64,000 nucleotides of DNA from Paenibacillus methanolicus (lineage in GTDB: Bacteria; Bacillota; Bacilli; Paenibacillales; Paenibacillaceae). This document shows positions 16,942 to 25,795 of this stretch, piece after piece. The notes beneath the pieces were generated by a model. It saw only the letters and a program-made list of their open reading frames with translations, was not told the DNA's origin and did not search any database. The position numbers and the translations under genes were made by a program. Within the stretch, counting starts at the first letter, position 1. Each line of letters opens with the position of its first letter. Location of the stretch: assembly GCF_008124765.1 (NCBI RefSeq), contig NZ_VNHS01000013.1, positions 124,001 through 188,000 on the forward strand, read 5' to 3'.

Positions 16942-18864
16942 ATGAACAAGGCAATGTTGAAAAAGACGGCAGTGGCATCGATGGCGGTACTGACGCTGGC
17001 AGGCGGCGCGACGAGCGCGTTCGCGGACGGCAAAGGCAAAGGCAACGACCATAAGGACAACGATGACCGCAAATCCGGATACAGCCAAAAGAAAGACAAA
17101 GACGAGTACAACATTAACGTCAATTTCAAAGACGAAGAAGAATTGAAATGGGCGCTTGAATATATCGTTCGCTTGGCATCGAAAGGCGTCTTCACCGGTT
17201 ACGAGGACGGCACGTTCAAGCCGAACAAAGTGATCACGCGCATCGAGGCGATCACGGCGGCCGTTCGTTTGATGGGACTGAAGGAGCAGGCGGAATCCGC
17301 CGAGGAGATGGCGACCGACCTGAACTTCAAGGACGCGGCCGAACTGAAGAAGAAATATCCGTGGGCGGTCGGCTACGTCGCCGTCGCGCTCGAGAAAGAC
17401 CTGTTCGCCGAGACCGACACGAGCATCCAAGCCGAGAAGCCGGCAACTCGCCTGTTCGCGGCGACGCTGCTCATCAAGGCGCTTGGTCTCGAAGCCGAGG
17501 CGAAAGCGAAGGTCAACACGTCGCTGAACTTCCGCGACGCGAAGAACATTCCGGCCGCATCGGTCGGCTACGTGGCGCTCGCGGTGGAGAAAGGCCTTAT
17601 CACCGGCTACAACGACAACACGTTCCGTCCGAACCAGCCGGTCACGCGCGCGGAGCTCGCGGCGCTGCTCGATCGCACCGACGAGCAAATGCCGGATGAC
17701 GACCAGGACGCGCAAGCGATCAGCGGCAAGCTGAAAGCAGCTGCGGCCGACGGCAAAATCACGATTGTGAAATCGGACAACTCCGAGACGACGGTTGCGC
17801 TCGCGTCCAACGTGTTCATTTTCCGCAACAACGTGAAAGCTAGCGTCTCCTCGCTCGCGGCGGGCGACGAGATCATCGTGCGCACGTACGGCGGCAGCGC
17901 GGTGTTCATCGAAGTGACGAAATCGGCCGAAAGCACGGTCGCGGACGCTTCTTACGCGGGCAAGCTGAAAGCCGACGTTTCGAACAAATCGATTACGCTC
18001 GTTAAAGCCGACAACTCGGAGATTGTCATTCCGCTGGCTTCGAACGCGTACATTTTCCGCAATAACGTGAAGGTGGCGGCTTCCGCGCTGGTAGCCGGCG
18101 ACGAAATCGTCGTGCAAGCGTCCGGCGGCCAGGCCGTGTTCATCGAAGTGACGAAGACGGCGGTACAGCAGCCAGCCGACAAAACGTACAACGGCACGCT
18201 GAAGGCGACGGTATCGGGCGACTCCCTGACGCTCGTGAAGGCGGACAAATCCGAAATCGCGATCCCGATCGACGCCAATGCGTACATTTTCCGCAACAAC
18301 GCGAAGGTCGCGGCATCGGCGCTCGTGGCCGGCGATCAGATCACGGTCAGCGTGGCGAACGGCAAAGCGGTATTCGTCGAAGTGACGAAAACGTTCGAGC
18401 AGCAACCGGTCGAAGCGACATATACGGGCAAGCTGAAAGCGGCCGTGTCGAACAATTCGATTACGGTGATCAAAGCGGACAACACGGAAGTGGCAATTCC
18501 GCTTTCCTCGAACGCGTACATCTTCCGCAATAACGTGAAGGTGGCGGCATCCGCCCTCGTAGCCGGCGACGAACTCCTCGTTCGCACGTACCAAGGCAAA
18601 GCCGTCTTCGTGGAAGTAACGAAGATTTATGCGCCGCAAGTCGTAACGCAAACGGGCAAGCTGAACAGCGTGACGCTTGGCTCGGACGGCAAAATCAAAA
18701 CGATCTCCATCACGCAGGAAATTTCCGGCGGCACCCAGGCGCTCGTTCTGAACGTGGCTTCCAACGTAGCGATCATCGGCGATTCCGCCAAGCTCGTGGC
18801 CGGCGCAACGGTCGAGCTGAAGGTAACGGACAGCGCGGTAACGTCCATCGAAGTAAAGGCCTAA
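16942..18864 (+). CDS. SLH-domain cell-surface protein with tandem beta repeats
   Basis: 640-residue secreted protein. A signal peptide (MNKAMLKKTAVASMAVLTLA…SAFA) is followed by a charged low-complexity segment (residues about 30-55). Three SLH domains (about 58-112, 126-185 and 195-250) bind pyruvylated cell-wall polymer. Only the third has an intact TRAE motif; the first reads TRIE and the second TRLF. Residues from about 255 are four 78-80-residue beta repeats, each with N-x-[YF]-IFRNN and SALVAGDEI motifs, plus a truncated fifth. ATG 16942 was chosen for the signal peptide; an in-frame ATG at 16924 is possible. Likely an S-layer-associated surface protein. Confidence 0.88.
   Translation: MNKAMLKKTAVASMAVLTLAGGATSAFADGKGKGNDHKDNDDRKSGYSQKKDKDEYNINVNFKDEEELKWALEYIVRLASKGVFTGYEDGTFKPNKVITRIEAITAAVRLMGLKEQAESAEEMATDLNFKDAAELKKKYPWAVGYVAVALEKDLFAETDTSIQAEKPATRLFAATLLIKALGLEAEAKAKVNTSLNFRDAKNIPAASVGYVALAVEKGLITGYNDNTFRPNQPVTRAELAALLDRTDEQMPDDDQDAQAISGKLKAAAADGKITIVKSDNSETTVALASNVFIFRNNVKASVSSLAAGDEIIVRTYGGSAVFIEVTKSAESTVADASYAGKLKADVSNKSITLVKADNSEIVIPLASNAYIFRNNVKVAASALVAGDEIVVQASGGQAVFIEVTKTAVQQPADKTYNGTLKATVSGDSLTLVKADKSEIAIPIDANAYIFRNNAKVAASALVAGDQITVSVANGKAVFVEVTKTFEQQPVEATYTGKLKAAVSNNSITVIKADNTEVAIPLSSNAYIFRNNVKVAASALVAGDELLVRTYQGKAVFVEVTKIYAPQVVTQTGKLNSVTLGSDGKIKTISITQEISGGTQALVLNVASNVAIIGDSAKLVAGATVELKVTDSAVTSIEVKA
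17716..18640 (+). repeat. Four in-gene tandem repeats of about 234-240 bp
   Basis: Units start near 17716, 17950, 18190 and 18424, and each encodes a 78-80-residue beta module of the SLH protein. DNA around the IFRNN codons is strongly conserved between units, which suggests recent duplication or gene conversion. Confidence 0.75.
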
Positions 18865-18892
18865 TCGACTCATTATCCGAAATGATCAACAA

Positions 18893-18947
18893 GAACCCCC
18901 GTCTACCGGCGGCGCTCCCCAGCGCAGTCGGCGGACGGGGGTTTTTC
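18893..18947 (+). terminator. Terminator after the SLH protein gene
   Basis: AACCCCCGTC and GACGGGGGTT flank a folded loop and are followed by TTTTT. Confidence 0.85.
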
Positions 18948-18949
18948 GT

Positions 18950-19122
18950 CGCTGAATGCTGCATTCCCAATCTTGGGATTGTGAACGCAAACCAATCAGC
19001 TGCTTTCTCGCTGAATGCTGCATTCCCAATCTCCGATTGTGAACGCAAACCAATCAGCTGATTTCTCGCTGAATGCTGCATTCCCAATCTCCGATTGTGA
19101 ACGCAAACCAATCAGCTGATTC
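18950..19122. repeat. Three tandem 58-59-bp palindromic units
   Basis: Units begin at about 18950, 19010 and 19068. Each reads CTCGCTGAATGCTGCATTCC, an inverted repeat, then GAACGCAAACCAATCAGCTG. The arms pair TGC-TTC-CAATC with GATTG-GAA-GCA with one or two mismatches. They match the single element at 11971-12021. The two 3' units are nearly identical. Confidence 0.9.
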
Positions 19123-19574
19123 GGAACGAAACAGGTCGCACCGCATTGACGGCGTGACTCGTTTCGCCTTGAAATACAAGCATTCATATGTTTCACGAAT
19201 ATAAATCATCTTGTATTTCTCCGGAACGAAACAGGTCGCACCGCATTGACGGCGTGACTCGTTTCGCCTTGAAATACAAGCATTCATATGTTTCACGAAT
19301 ATAAATCATCTTGTATTTCTCCGGAACGAAACGGGTCACGCCCCATAAGACGGCGCGACTCGTTTCGCCTTGAAATACAAGCATTCATATGTTTCACGAA
19401 TATAAATCATCTTGTATTTCTCCGGAACGAAACGGGTCACACCCCTTAAGAAGGCGTGACTCGTTTCGCCTTGAAATACAAGCATTCATATGTTTCACGT
19501 ATATAAATCATCTTGTATTTCTCCGGAACGAAACAGGTCGCGCCGCAATGACGGCGCGACCCGTTTCGCCTTGA
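19123..19574. repeat. 4.5 tandem copies of a 100-bp double-hairpin repeat
   Basis: Units start with GGAACGAAAC at 19123, 19223, 19323, 19424 and 19525. Each unit has a GC-rich hairpin (CGAAACGGGTC…GACTCGTTTCG) and an AT-rich one (GAAATACAAG…CTTGTATTTC) with a loop of about 30 bases. Small changes in the hairpin arms are partly compensatory. There is no spacer variation and no convincing gene. The array adjoins the 58-bp repeats without a gap and ends about 40 bp before ecsA. Confidence 0.9.
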
Positions 19575-19615
19575 GCCGCTAATTTCGGTATAATGTGGAC
19601 AGTGAGGTGAGCTGG

Positions 19616-20386
19616 ATGAATCCGGTATTGGAAGTCCGCCAGTTGACTGGCGGTTATAGTCCGCGCAAGCCGGTGCTGCACGACCTCTCGTTCCAGGTGA
19701 ATCCTGGCGAGATGATCGGCCTGATCGGCTTGAACGGCGCGGGCAAAAGCACGGCGATCAAACATATTCTCGGTCTGATGCATCCGCACAAAGGCGACGT
19801 GCGCATTCAAGGGCAGACGCTCGCGGACAATCCTGAGCAGTATCGCTCGGCGCTGGCCTATGTGCCGGAGACGCCGCTTCTATTCGACGAGTTGACCGTT
19901 GAGGAGCATCTTCGGCTGACGGGCATGGCGTATGACGTGGAGGAGCGGGACTACGAGGCGCTGTCCGCCTCGCTGCTCGGCGAATTCCACATGAAGCCGA
20001 AGACGAAGGCGTTCGCGGCCCATCTTTCCAAAGGGATGCGGCAGAAAGTGATGATCATGAACGCGCTGCTTGCGCGGCCGCCGTTGTACATCATCGACGA
20101 GCCGTTCCTCGGGCTGGATCCGCTCGGCATCCGCTCCCTGCTGGATAAGCTGGTCGAGGTGAAGCAAGGCGGTGCGGCGATATTCATGAGCTCGCATATT
20201 CTGTCGACCGTGGAATCGTACTGCGATCGCTTCATCGTGCTGCATCACGGGCGCATGATCGCGTACGGCACGCTATCGGACGTGTGCGAGGCGGCGGGCA
20301 TGCGGAGCGGGGAGCGGTCGCTGGAGGAAGCGTTCTACCGCCTGACGATGGCGCCAGGAGGCCCGGATGGAACGAACCTCGATTGA
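19616..20386 (+). CDS. ecsA: ABC transporter ATP-binding protein EcsA
   Basis: 256-residue ATPase. Walker A GLNGAGKST, the signature LSKGMRQKV in place of canonical LSGGQ (as in EcsA), Walker B YIIDEPFLGLDP and the switch His (SSHIL) are all present. With EcsB it forms an exporter-type ABC complex known to affect secretion, intramembrane proteolysis by RasP and pheromone traffic in Bacillus. Start ATG 19616 follows GAGGTGA; an upstream in-frame GTG at 19595 is less likely. Its 3' end overlaps ecsB by 20 bp. Confidence 0.88.
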   Translation: MNPVLEVRQLTGGYSPRKPVLHDLSFQVNPGEMIGLIGLNGAGKSTAIKHILGLMHPHKGDVRIQGQTLADNPEQYRSALAYVPETPLLFDELTVEEHLRLTGMAYDVEERDYEALSASLLGEFHMKPKTKAFAAHLSKGMRQKVMIMNALLARPPLYIIDEPFLGLDPLGIRSLLDKLVEVKQGGAAIFMSSHILSTVESYCDRFIVLHHGRMIAYGTLSDVCEAAGMRSGERSLEEAFYRLTMAPGGPDGTNLD

Positions 20387-21620
20387 GACGATTTGGTCCA
20401 AACGGTCGTCTGCGTTCTGGAAAAGCTCCATGCCGTATATCATCGATATGGCCAGAAGCGGCGTGCCGTTCGTGACGGCGATGGTGCTGCTGACGGCGTT
20501 GGCCTCGTATACGTCGCTGCTGCGCGCGATGCCGCCCGATTTTCCGTTCACCCTGGTCGGCATGGCTGCGTTGACCCCGGTCATCGCGTATAGTCCGCTG
20601 CGGACGTGGCTCAGAGAGGCGGATATCGTGTTTCTGCTGCCGCGCGAAGGCGAGATGCACCGATACATAAGACGTTCGTTCCGGTACAACGGTATGCCGA
20701 GCTTGCTCGCCGCGTTTATCGTCAGCCTAATCTATCTGCCAATCTATTCGCGCGGTCCAGGGGAGACGGCGACGCTCCTGTTGCTTACCGCCGTGCTCGC
20801 AATGAAGAGCCTCAGCATCGCCGCCGCGTGGCAGGAACGAAGACTGGTGTGGCGGAACGGCAGAAGGTGGATGCGAATCGCCAGGTGGCTCGTGACGGCC
20901 GTGTGCACCGCAGCTTTCGTGCAGACCAACCCGTTGGTCGCGATCGCCATCGCGGCGGCGGGCATCCTGCTGCTGGCGCTGCTGTACAGGAGCTTGCCGA
21001 AATACCGCATCCCCTGGCAGACGCTGATCGCCGAGGAGAAGCGAACGCAGCGGCGGTACGCCGTGTTCTTCAGCGCGTTCGCCGACGTGCCGGCGGAGAC
21101 CGCGCAAGTGGCTCGCCGCGGGTACTTAAGCTGGCTCGGACGTCGCATTCGCTATTCGAGCGAGAATGCCTTTACCTATCTGTATGCACATACGCTAATT
21201 CGAACGGAACTCGGCGGCATTGCGATCCGGCTGACGCTGCTCGGCATGCTCTCGGGCTGGCTCGCGGCGGATGCCGGCTTGTGGAACGGTTGGGGAGCGG
21301 CGGGCGTGTACGTGCTGTTCATATGGCTCGTCGGCCTGCAGCTGTCGGCGCTCACGCAATCGCACCGCCATTCCGTCTGGCGCCACGTATATCCGCTGCC
21401 GGAGTCGCAGCGGGTGTCGGCCGTCGTCCGGGTGGATCGGTTCGCGTTCATGATCGCCGCCGCGCTGCTATTCGTGCCGCATGCGATCGGGCTGCCCGCG
21501 CAAGGTCAGACGGCGCAAGCACTGGTAGCGTTGGCTGTAGGATTGGCATTTATTTTGCTCGTGCGGCCGGCAAGAATCAAGCGCAAGATGAAAACCGATT
21601 GGGAAGAAGAAGACGAGTAG
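20367..21620 (+). CDS. ecsB: ABC transporter permease EcsB
   Basis: 417-residue integral membrane protein with about 8-10 hydrophobic segments. The segment LREADIVFLLPREGEMHRYI near residue 85 is characteristic of the EcsB family (PF05975). It starts with ATG behind AGGAGG inside the end of ecsA, which indicates tight translational coupling. No ecsC follows; the next gene is an aminopeptidase. Confidence 0.85.
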   Translation: MERTSIETIWSKRSSAFWKSSMPYIIDMARSGVPFVTAMVLLTALASYTSLLRAMPPDFPFTLVGMAALTPVIAYSPLRTWLREADIVFLLPREGEMHRYIRRSFRYNGMPSLLAAFIVSLIYLPIYSRGPGETATLLLLTAVLAMKSLSIAAAWQERRLVWRNGRRWMRIARWLVTAVCTAAFVQTNPLVAIAIAAAGILLLALLYRSLPKYRIPWQTLIAEEKRTQRRYAVFFSAFADVPAETAQVARRGYLSWLGRRIRYSSENAFTYLYAHTLIRTELGGIAIRLTLLGMLSGWLAADAGLWNGWGAAGVYVLFIWLVGLQLSALTQSHRHSVWRHVYPLPESQRVSAVVRVDRFAFMIAAALLFVPHAIGLPAQGQTAQALVALAVGLAFILLVRPARIKRKMKTDWEEEDE

Positions 21621-21647
21621 ATTAGAGCATAAGGGGAGGCAAACAAC

Positions 21648-22715
21648 ATGGCGGATCCACGCGTAGGCGAGCTGGCGAAGGTGCTGGTAGGCCATTCCAT
21701 TAAAGTGAAAGCGGGCGAACGCGTCCTCATCATCGGGGAAGCGGAGACGGCGCCGCTCATTCGGGCCGTGTACAAGGAAGTGCTGCGGGCAGGCGGTCAT
21801 CCGGTCACGCAGGTGACGCTGCCGGAGATCGAACGTATTTTCATCCAGGAAGGTACCGATGCGCAGCTGGACGACATCCAAGTCATGAAATGGCTGTACG
21901 AGCAATCGGACGCGGTCATTCGTATTCTGGGCGAGGCGAACAACAAGGAGCTGACGAACGTCGACCCGCTTCGCATCCAGCGTAGGCGGAAGGCGACGGC
22001 GGAGCTGTCCCAGTATCTGATGAAGGGCGGCGCCCGATGGGTGCTGACGATGTTCCCGACCCAAGCGCAGGCGATGGACGCAGGCATGTCGCTCGAGGAA
22101 TACGAGGATTTCGTGTACAGCGCGGTAAACGTGGATTACGAGGCGATGCTGCAATCGATGCTGGCCGCTTCCGAGAAGTTCAACGCGGCCTCCAAAGTGC
22201 GCATCGTCGCGAAGGAAACGGACCTGACGGTCGATATCGCAGGGCGCAAGGCGGTCATGTGCGCCGGCTACCGTAACGTGCCCGACGGCGAATTCTATTT
22301 CTCGCCGAACCACCTGCTAACCGAAGGTCATATCTATTACGAATGGCCGACGATCTTCAACGGCCAAGAGATCGCGGGCATCCGGCTGCGCTTCGAGCAG
22401 GGGCGCGTCGTCGAATGCTCCGCCGAGAAGGGCGAGGCGGCGTTGATCGCCGCGCTGGATACCGACGCCGGCGCGCGATTCCTAGGCGAGCTGGGCATCG
22501 GCTGCAACTTCGGGATCGAGCGGCCGACGAAGGAGATTTTGTTCGACGAGAAGATCGGCGGATCGGTCCATCTGGCGCTCGGTCGTGCGTACGAAGCGGG
22601 TGGCCCCGGCAACGAATCGCTCATCCACTGGGACATGATTCGGAGCTTGAAGGACGGCGGCGAGATTTATCTCGACGGCGAACTTGTGCAGAAAGACGGT
22701 AAGTGGCTGTTCTAA
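21648..22715 (+). CDS. M29-family aminopeptidase (AmpS/PepS type)
   Basis: 355-residue cytosolic metallo-aminopeptidase. The two-metal site is recognisable: Glu in PDGEFYFSPN, Glu in FDEKIGGS, His in GSVHLALG, and His and Asp in SLIHWDM. The approach GIERPTKEILFDEKIGG is standard for the family. It is slightly shorter than the usual roughly 370-410 residues, with the N-terminal Rossmann-like part present. GGGGAGG precedes the ATG. It starts 27 bp after ecsB, so it may be read from the same message. Confidence 0.88.
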   Translation: MADPRVGELAKVLVGHSIKVKAGERVLIIGEAETAPLIRAVYKEVLRAGGHPVTQVTLPEIERIFIQEGTDAQLDDIQVMKWLYEQSDAVIRILGEANNKELTNVDPLRIQRRRKATAELSQYLMKGGARWVLTMFPTQAQAMDAGMSLEEYEDFVYSAVNVDYEAMLQSMLAASEKFNAASKVRIVAKETDLTVDIAGRKAVMCAGYRNVPDGEFYFSPNHLLTEGHIYYEWPTIFNGQEIAGIRLRFEQGRVVECSAEKGEAALIAALDTDAGARFLGELGIGCNFGIERPTKEILFDEKIGGSVHLALGRAYEAGGPGNESLIHWDMIRSLKDGGEIYLDGELVQKDGKWLF

Positions 22716-22730
22716 GTTATTAAATAAGCA

Positions 22731-22775
22731 GGCTCTCACTCGCGGAACGAGGTTTCCGGATGGAGAGCCTTTTTG
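22731..22775 (+). terminator. Terminator after the aminopeptidase gene
   Basis: GGCTCTC pairs with GAGAGCC across a 25-base loop and is followed by five T residues. Confidence 0.75.
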
Positions 22776-22818
22776 GCGTACGCGAAATAAGGAGGTGGCT
22801 ATGCGACTCTATCAAAAT

Positions 22819-22846
22819 TTGACAAATAAAACGAGGGTGGTAAAAT
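22819..22846 (+). promoter_or_regulatory. Strong sigma-A promoter of the solute-binding lipoprotein
   Basis: Perfect TTGACA (22819-22824), a 16-base spacer, and an extended -10 TGG-TAAAAT (22841-22846). It lies 31 bp before the gene. Confidence 0.8.
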
Positions 22847-22876
22847 CTAGGAGATTAAAATAATAGGAGGTAACGA

Positions 22877-24382
22877 ATGAAAGTTTTGAAATGGTCCTTG
22901 CCGGCAGTCTTGTCGCTGTCGCTGCTCGTTACGGGCTGCGCGGGCGGGAATGACTCCGCCTTCTCGATGGACGAGGAGGAAGCCGGGACGTTGAAAGTGA
23001 TGGCGCATGACGAATCGTGGTTTTTCCAGCAATACGGCAATTTGTTCAACACGAAGTTCCCGAACGTCGAGATTGAAGTGCTAAGCATGCGTTCGCTCTA
23101 CGGCGAAGGCGTGACGGATTACGAGAAGGCGTTCGCGGATTTCATCGAGAAAGAGCAGCCGGACGTCCTTATGCTCAGCATGGATCAATACGTGAAGTTC
23201 GCCGAAGAAAACAAGCTGACCGAGCTGGACGCGATGCTCGAGGAAGAGGATTTCAAGAGCGCCGATCTGCTGCCTTCCGCGGTGGAGCGGATGAAGGAGA
23301 AGGGCGGCGGCAAGCTGTATGGACTGTCCCCTTTCTTCTACAGCCAAGCGCTATTCTACAATAAGGACTTATTCGATAAGTACGGCGTTCCGCTTCCGGA
23401 CAAGAGCTTAAGCTGGCAGGAGGTGTTCGAGCTGGCGAAGCGATTCCCGACGGGTGGCGATCAGAAAGATCGCGTGTACGGGTTCTCGTATGGGTACGGG
23501 AATTTGACGAACATGGGCATGATGATCGGCAGTACGGAGGGACTCCGCTACATCGATCCTGCCGCGACGAAAATTTCGATAAACACGGACGGCTGGAAGC
23601 GCGTGTACGAGACGACCTTGGCCGCCGTCAAATCCGGCGCGATCTATTCGCCGGAGATGGTGAGCAGCGGGGCGGGGGACGGCAGTTATTCGGATTACAT
23701 GGAACGGGACAAGTTCCTGTCCGGCAAAGCCGCGATGACGATGAATGGCTCCTATTACATGGACGAGCTCAGCCGCGCCGGCGACTTCAACAAGGACTAT
23801 AAGCCGTTCGCGTGGGGATTGCTGACGGAACCGATCGATCCGGCCAATCCGGGCACGGGGACGACGCTCGATCTGTCGGAGATCTATGCGGTCAACGCCA
23901 TGGCGGCGAATCCGAAGGCGGCCTGGCAGCTCGTCAAGTATATTAACGGCGACCAGGCGGCGAAGCTGCTCTCGCGGACGCAGAGCGGCAGCTTGCTGAC
24001 GCGCACGCAGTATAACAAGAACAAGGTGAAGGGCGATGTGAACTTGGAGCCGTTCTACGCGCTGAAGCCTCGAGAATCCAACGATTATAACACGAACATT
24101 CCGGGAGACTTCTATACGCCGTTCTTCGATAACGCGGAGAAGGAGCTGAAGGCGGTGCAGTCGGGCAGCCAAAGCTTGGACGAAGCGCTGCAGGCAATCG
24201 AGGCGAAAGGGCAGCAGGAGCTGGATAAGGCGCGCAAAGCCCAGGAAGCCGAGAAGGCGAAGAAAGCGGCCGAGAGCGGCAGCGACGGGGCGGAGTCCTC
24301 CGGCGGAGGCGCGGAAAGCGTTCGGGAGGCGGAGACGACGGAGAGCGCATCAGCGGAGTCTGCAGCGGAGCCGGCGTCATAG
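22877..24382 (+). CDS. Extracellular solute-binding lipoprotein (family 1), orphan
   Basis: 501-residue ABC-type solute-binding protein. The lipobox LVTGC places the lipidated Cys at residue 21. The body has typical family 1 features: FADFIEKEQPDVLMLSMDQY, GLSPFFYSQALFYNKDLFDK and FLSGKAAMTMNGSYY. The last about 60 residues are a low-complexity Ala/Glu/Ser/Lys tail, unusual for the family. No permease or ATPase gene is nearby, so it must pair with remote components or have a sensory role. Its AGGAGG and own strong promoter suggest high expression. The substrate (probably a sugar) is inferred from the family. Confidence 0.82.
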   Translation: MKVLKWSLPAVLSLSLLVTGCAGGNDSAFSMDEEEAGTLKVMAHDESWFFQQYGNLFNTKFPNVEIEVLSMRSLYGEGVTDYEKAFADFIEKEQPDVLMLSMDQYVKFAEENKLTELDAMLEEEDFKSADLLPSAVERMKEKGGGKLYGLSPFFYSQALFYNKDLFDKYGVPLPDKSLSWQEVFELAKRFPTGGDQKDRVYGFSYGYGNLTNMGMMIGSTEGLRYIDPAATKISINTDGWKRVYETTLAAVKSGAIYSPEMVSSGAGDGSYSDYMERDKFLSGKAAMTMNGSYYMDELSRAGDFNKDYKPFAWGLLTEPIDPANPGTGTTLDLSEIYAVNAMAANPKAAWQLVKYINGDQAAKLLSRTQSGSLLTRTQYNKNKVKGDVNLEPFYALKPRESNDYNTNIPGDFYTPFFDNAEKELKAVQSGSQSLDEALQAIEAKGQQELDKARKAQEAEKAKKAAESGSDGAESSGGGAESVREAETTESASAESAAEPAS

Positions 24383-24413
24383 TAACGCGCGGAATGGAAA
24401 TGTCATAACTTAA

Positions 24414-24456
24414 TGAAGTAAAGCCGCTGTCCGAGTACCGGATCAGCGGCTTTACT
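24414..24456. terminator. Bidirectional terminator between converging genes
   Basis: GTAAAGCCGCTG and CAGCGGCTTTAC form a 12-bp perfect stem around a 14-base loop. It serves the lipoprotein gene on the plus strand and the aminotransferase gene on the minus strand. Confidence 0.85.
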
Positions 24457-24466
24457 TTATTGCGTA

Positions 24467-25780
24467 TTATTTGCTCGCGACCGTCACGTCTTGTACGGCC
24501 TTGTAGATCGTGTCGTACAGCTCTTCGAGGTACGGCTCCTCGATACAGGAGAACGCGACGCGCAGATCGGTTTCGCCCAGGGCGATCGTGCCGATGCCGT
24601 ATTCGTCCAGCAGCCGCTGGCGGACCGTCTCGGCCGGGACGTCCTTGAGCTTCAAGCACATGAAGTAGCCGGAGTTGAACGGATAGTAGCCCCATACGTC
24701 GCCGTAGCGCCCGCTGTCGAGCAGTTCCTTGACGCGGTTGGCGCGGCCTTTCATAATGTTGAACTTCTCGGCTTTCTGCGCTCCGAATTCCGGCGCTTGG
24801 AGCGCGTGAAGGACGAATGTTTGGGAAGGATGCGCGCCGCTTGAGATCGTGGCGCGGATAATGCCGAGCGTCTTCTGCTCGAGCGCCGCCAGCAGTGATT
24901 CCGAAGGGCTCGCGAACGTGATGAAGCCGACGCGGAAGCCCCAGACGTATTCTTCCTTGGTCGCGCCGTCTACCTTGATCGCCAGCACGCGCTCATGAAG
25001 GTCGGCCAGCTTGCCGAACAGCGACTCTTGCAGCGAATCTTCGAAGAAGAGGCCGAAGTACGCATCGTCCGTCACGACGACGACGTTCACGCCGGCTTCC
25101 GCGGCATCGCGGATCGCGGCGACGATCTCTTCGCCTTCCTTCGCATTCGGCGTGTAGCCGGTCGGATTGTTCGGGAAGTTCAGCACGACGATCGCTTTGC
25201 CTTTGCTCTTCTGCGCGAGCAGCGCTTCGCGGAGACCGGCGCTATTGAAGCGCTCTTCTTCGTTATACAGCGGATATTCGACGATCTCGGCGCCGCGGCG
25301 GACGCCGAAGGTCAGCTCGTAGTTCTCCCAGTTCTTGTTCGGAATGACCACGGCGTCGCCGGCGTCCGCGAACAGGTCGGCCACGATGCTCAGGCCGTGC
25401 GTGAGCGCGTTCGTGACGACCGGATTGCCGAAGCTTTTGCCCGCGAGCGAAGGATTCTCCTTGATCATCTTCTCGCGCCACGCGGCACGCAGCTCAGGCT
25501 TACCCGCAGGAGGCGCGTATTCGTAAATGTCCTTCGGATTGTACGCGGACAACGTATCTTGAATGACCTTCAGGTGCATCGGTTGACCGCCCTCGGTCGC
25601 GATGCCGATCGTGGCGTTGAACTTCTTCGCTTTCGATTTCGCTTCCGCGGATTGGCTTAAAATGCCGACTTTCGGAAAATAAATCGCTTTGCCAAGGGAC
25701 GACAACATCGCGTAAATGTGCGGATTTTCACGTTCGATCGTCGCGTTCAGCTGCTGGGCAAGTGGGTTCATTGCACTCAT
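24467..25780 (-). CDS. PLP-dependent aminotransferase, class I/II fold
   Basis: 437-residue fold-type I aminotransferase. Visible features are the PLP ring-stacking region NWENYELTFG, the NFPNNPTGY loop (substrate Asn), TDDAYFGLFFED with the Asp that contacts the PLP nitrogen, and DGATKEEYVWGFRVGF with the Schiff-base Lys and phosphate Arg. The LRVAFSCIEE near the end holds the carboxylate-binding Arg. The amino-acid substrate is not clear. ATG 25780 is preferred, with AAGGA just upstream; the frame is open to 25795. Confidence 0.88.
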   Translation of the reverse strand: MSAMNPLAQQLNATIERENPHIYAMLSSLGKAIYFPKVGILSQSAEAKSKAKKFNATIGIATEGGQPMHLKVIQDTLSAYNPKDIYEYAPPAGKPELRAAWREKMIKENPSLAGKSFGNPVVTNALTHGLSIVADLFADAGDAVVIPNKNWENYELTFGVRRGAEIVEYPLYNEEERFNSAGLREALLAQKSKGKAIVVLNFPNNPTGYTPNAKEGEEIVAAIRDAAEAGVNVVVVTDDAYFGLFFEDSLQESLFGKLADLHERVLAIKVDGATKEEYVWGFRVGFITFASPSESLLAALEQKTLGIIRATISSGAHPSQTFVLHALQAPEFGAQKAEKFNIMKGRANRVKELLDSGRYGDVWGYYPFNSGYFMCLKLKDVPAETVRQRLLDEYGIGTIALGETDLRVAFSCIEEPYLEELYDTIYKAVQDVTVASK

Positions 25781-25795
25781 TCCATCCTTCCACAA

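Noticed and set aside
16741..18873. 710-codon minus-strand open frame opposite the SLH-protein gene
   Set aside because: It is the antisense of a signal-peptide and SLH-coding gene. Its product is very rich in Arg, His and Asp, which is typical of a frame opposite GC-rich codons, and it has no ribosome site or domain.
19054..19384. Minus-strand frames through the 100-bp repeats (MKHMNACISRRNE…)
   Set aside because: They repeat only because the DNA repeats. The unit length is not a multiple of three, so the frame shifts between units, and no start signal is present.
18950..19574. CRISPR array
   Set aside because: Units are 58 and 100 bp long and contiguous, with no unique spacers and no cas genes nearby.
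19123..19574. Integron attC array
   Set aside because: The units are palindromic and about 100 bp, but there are no cassettes between them and no integrase in the window.
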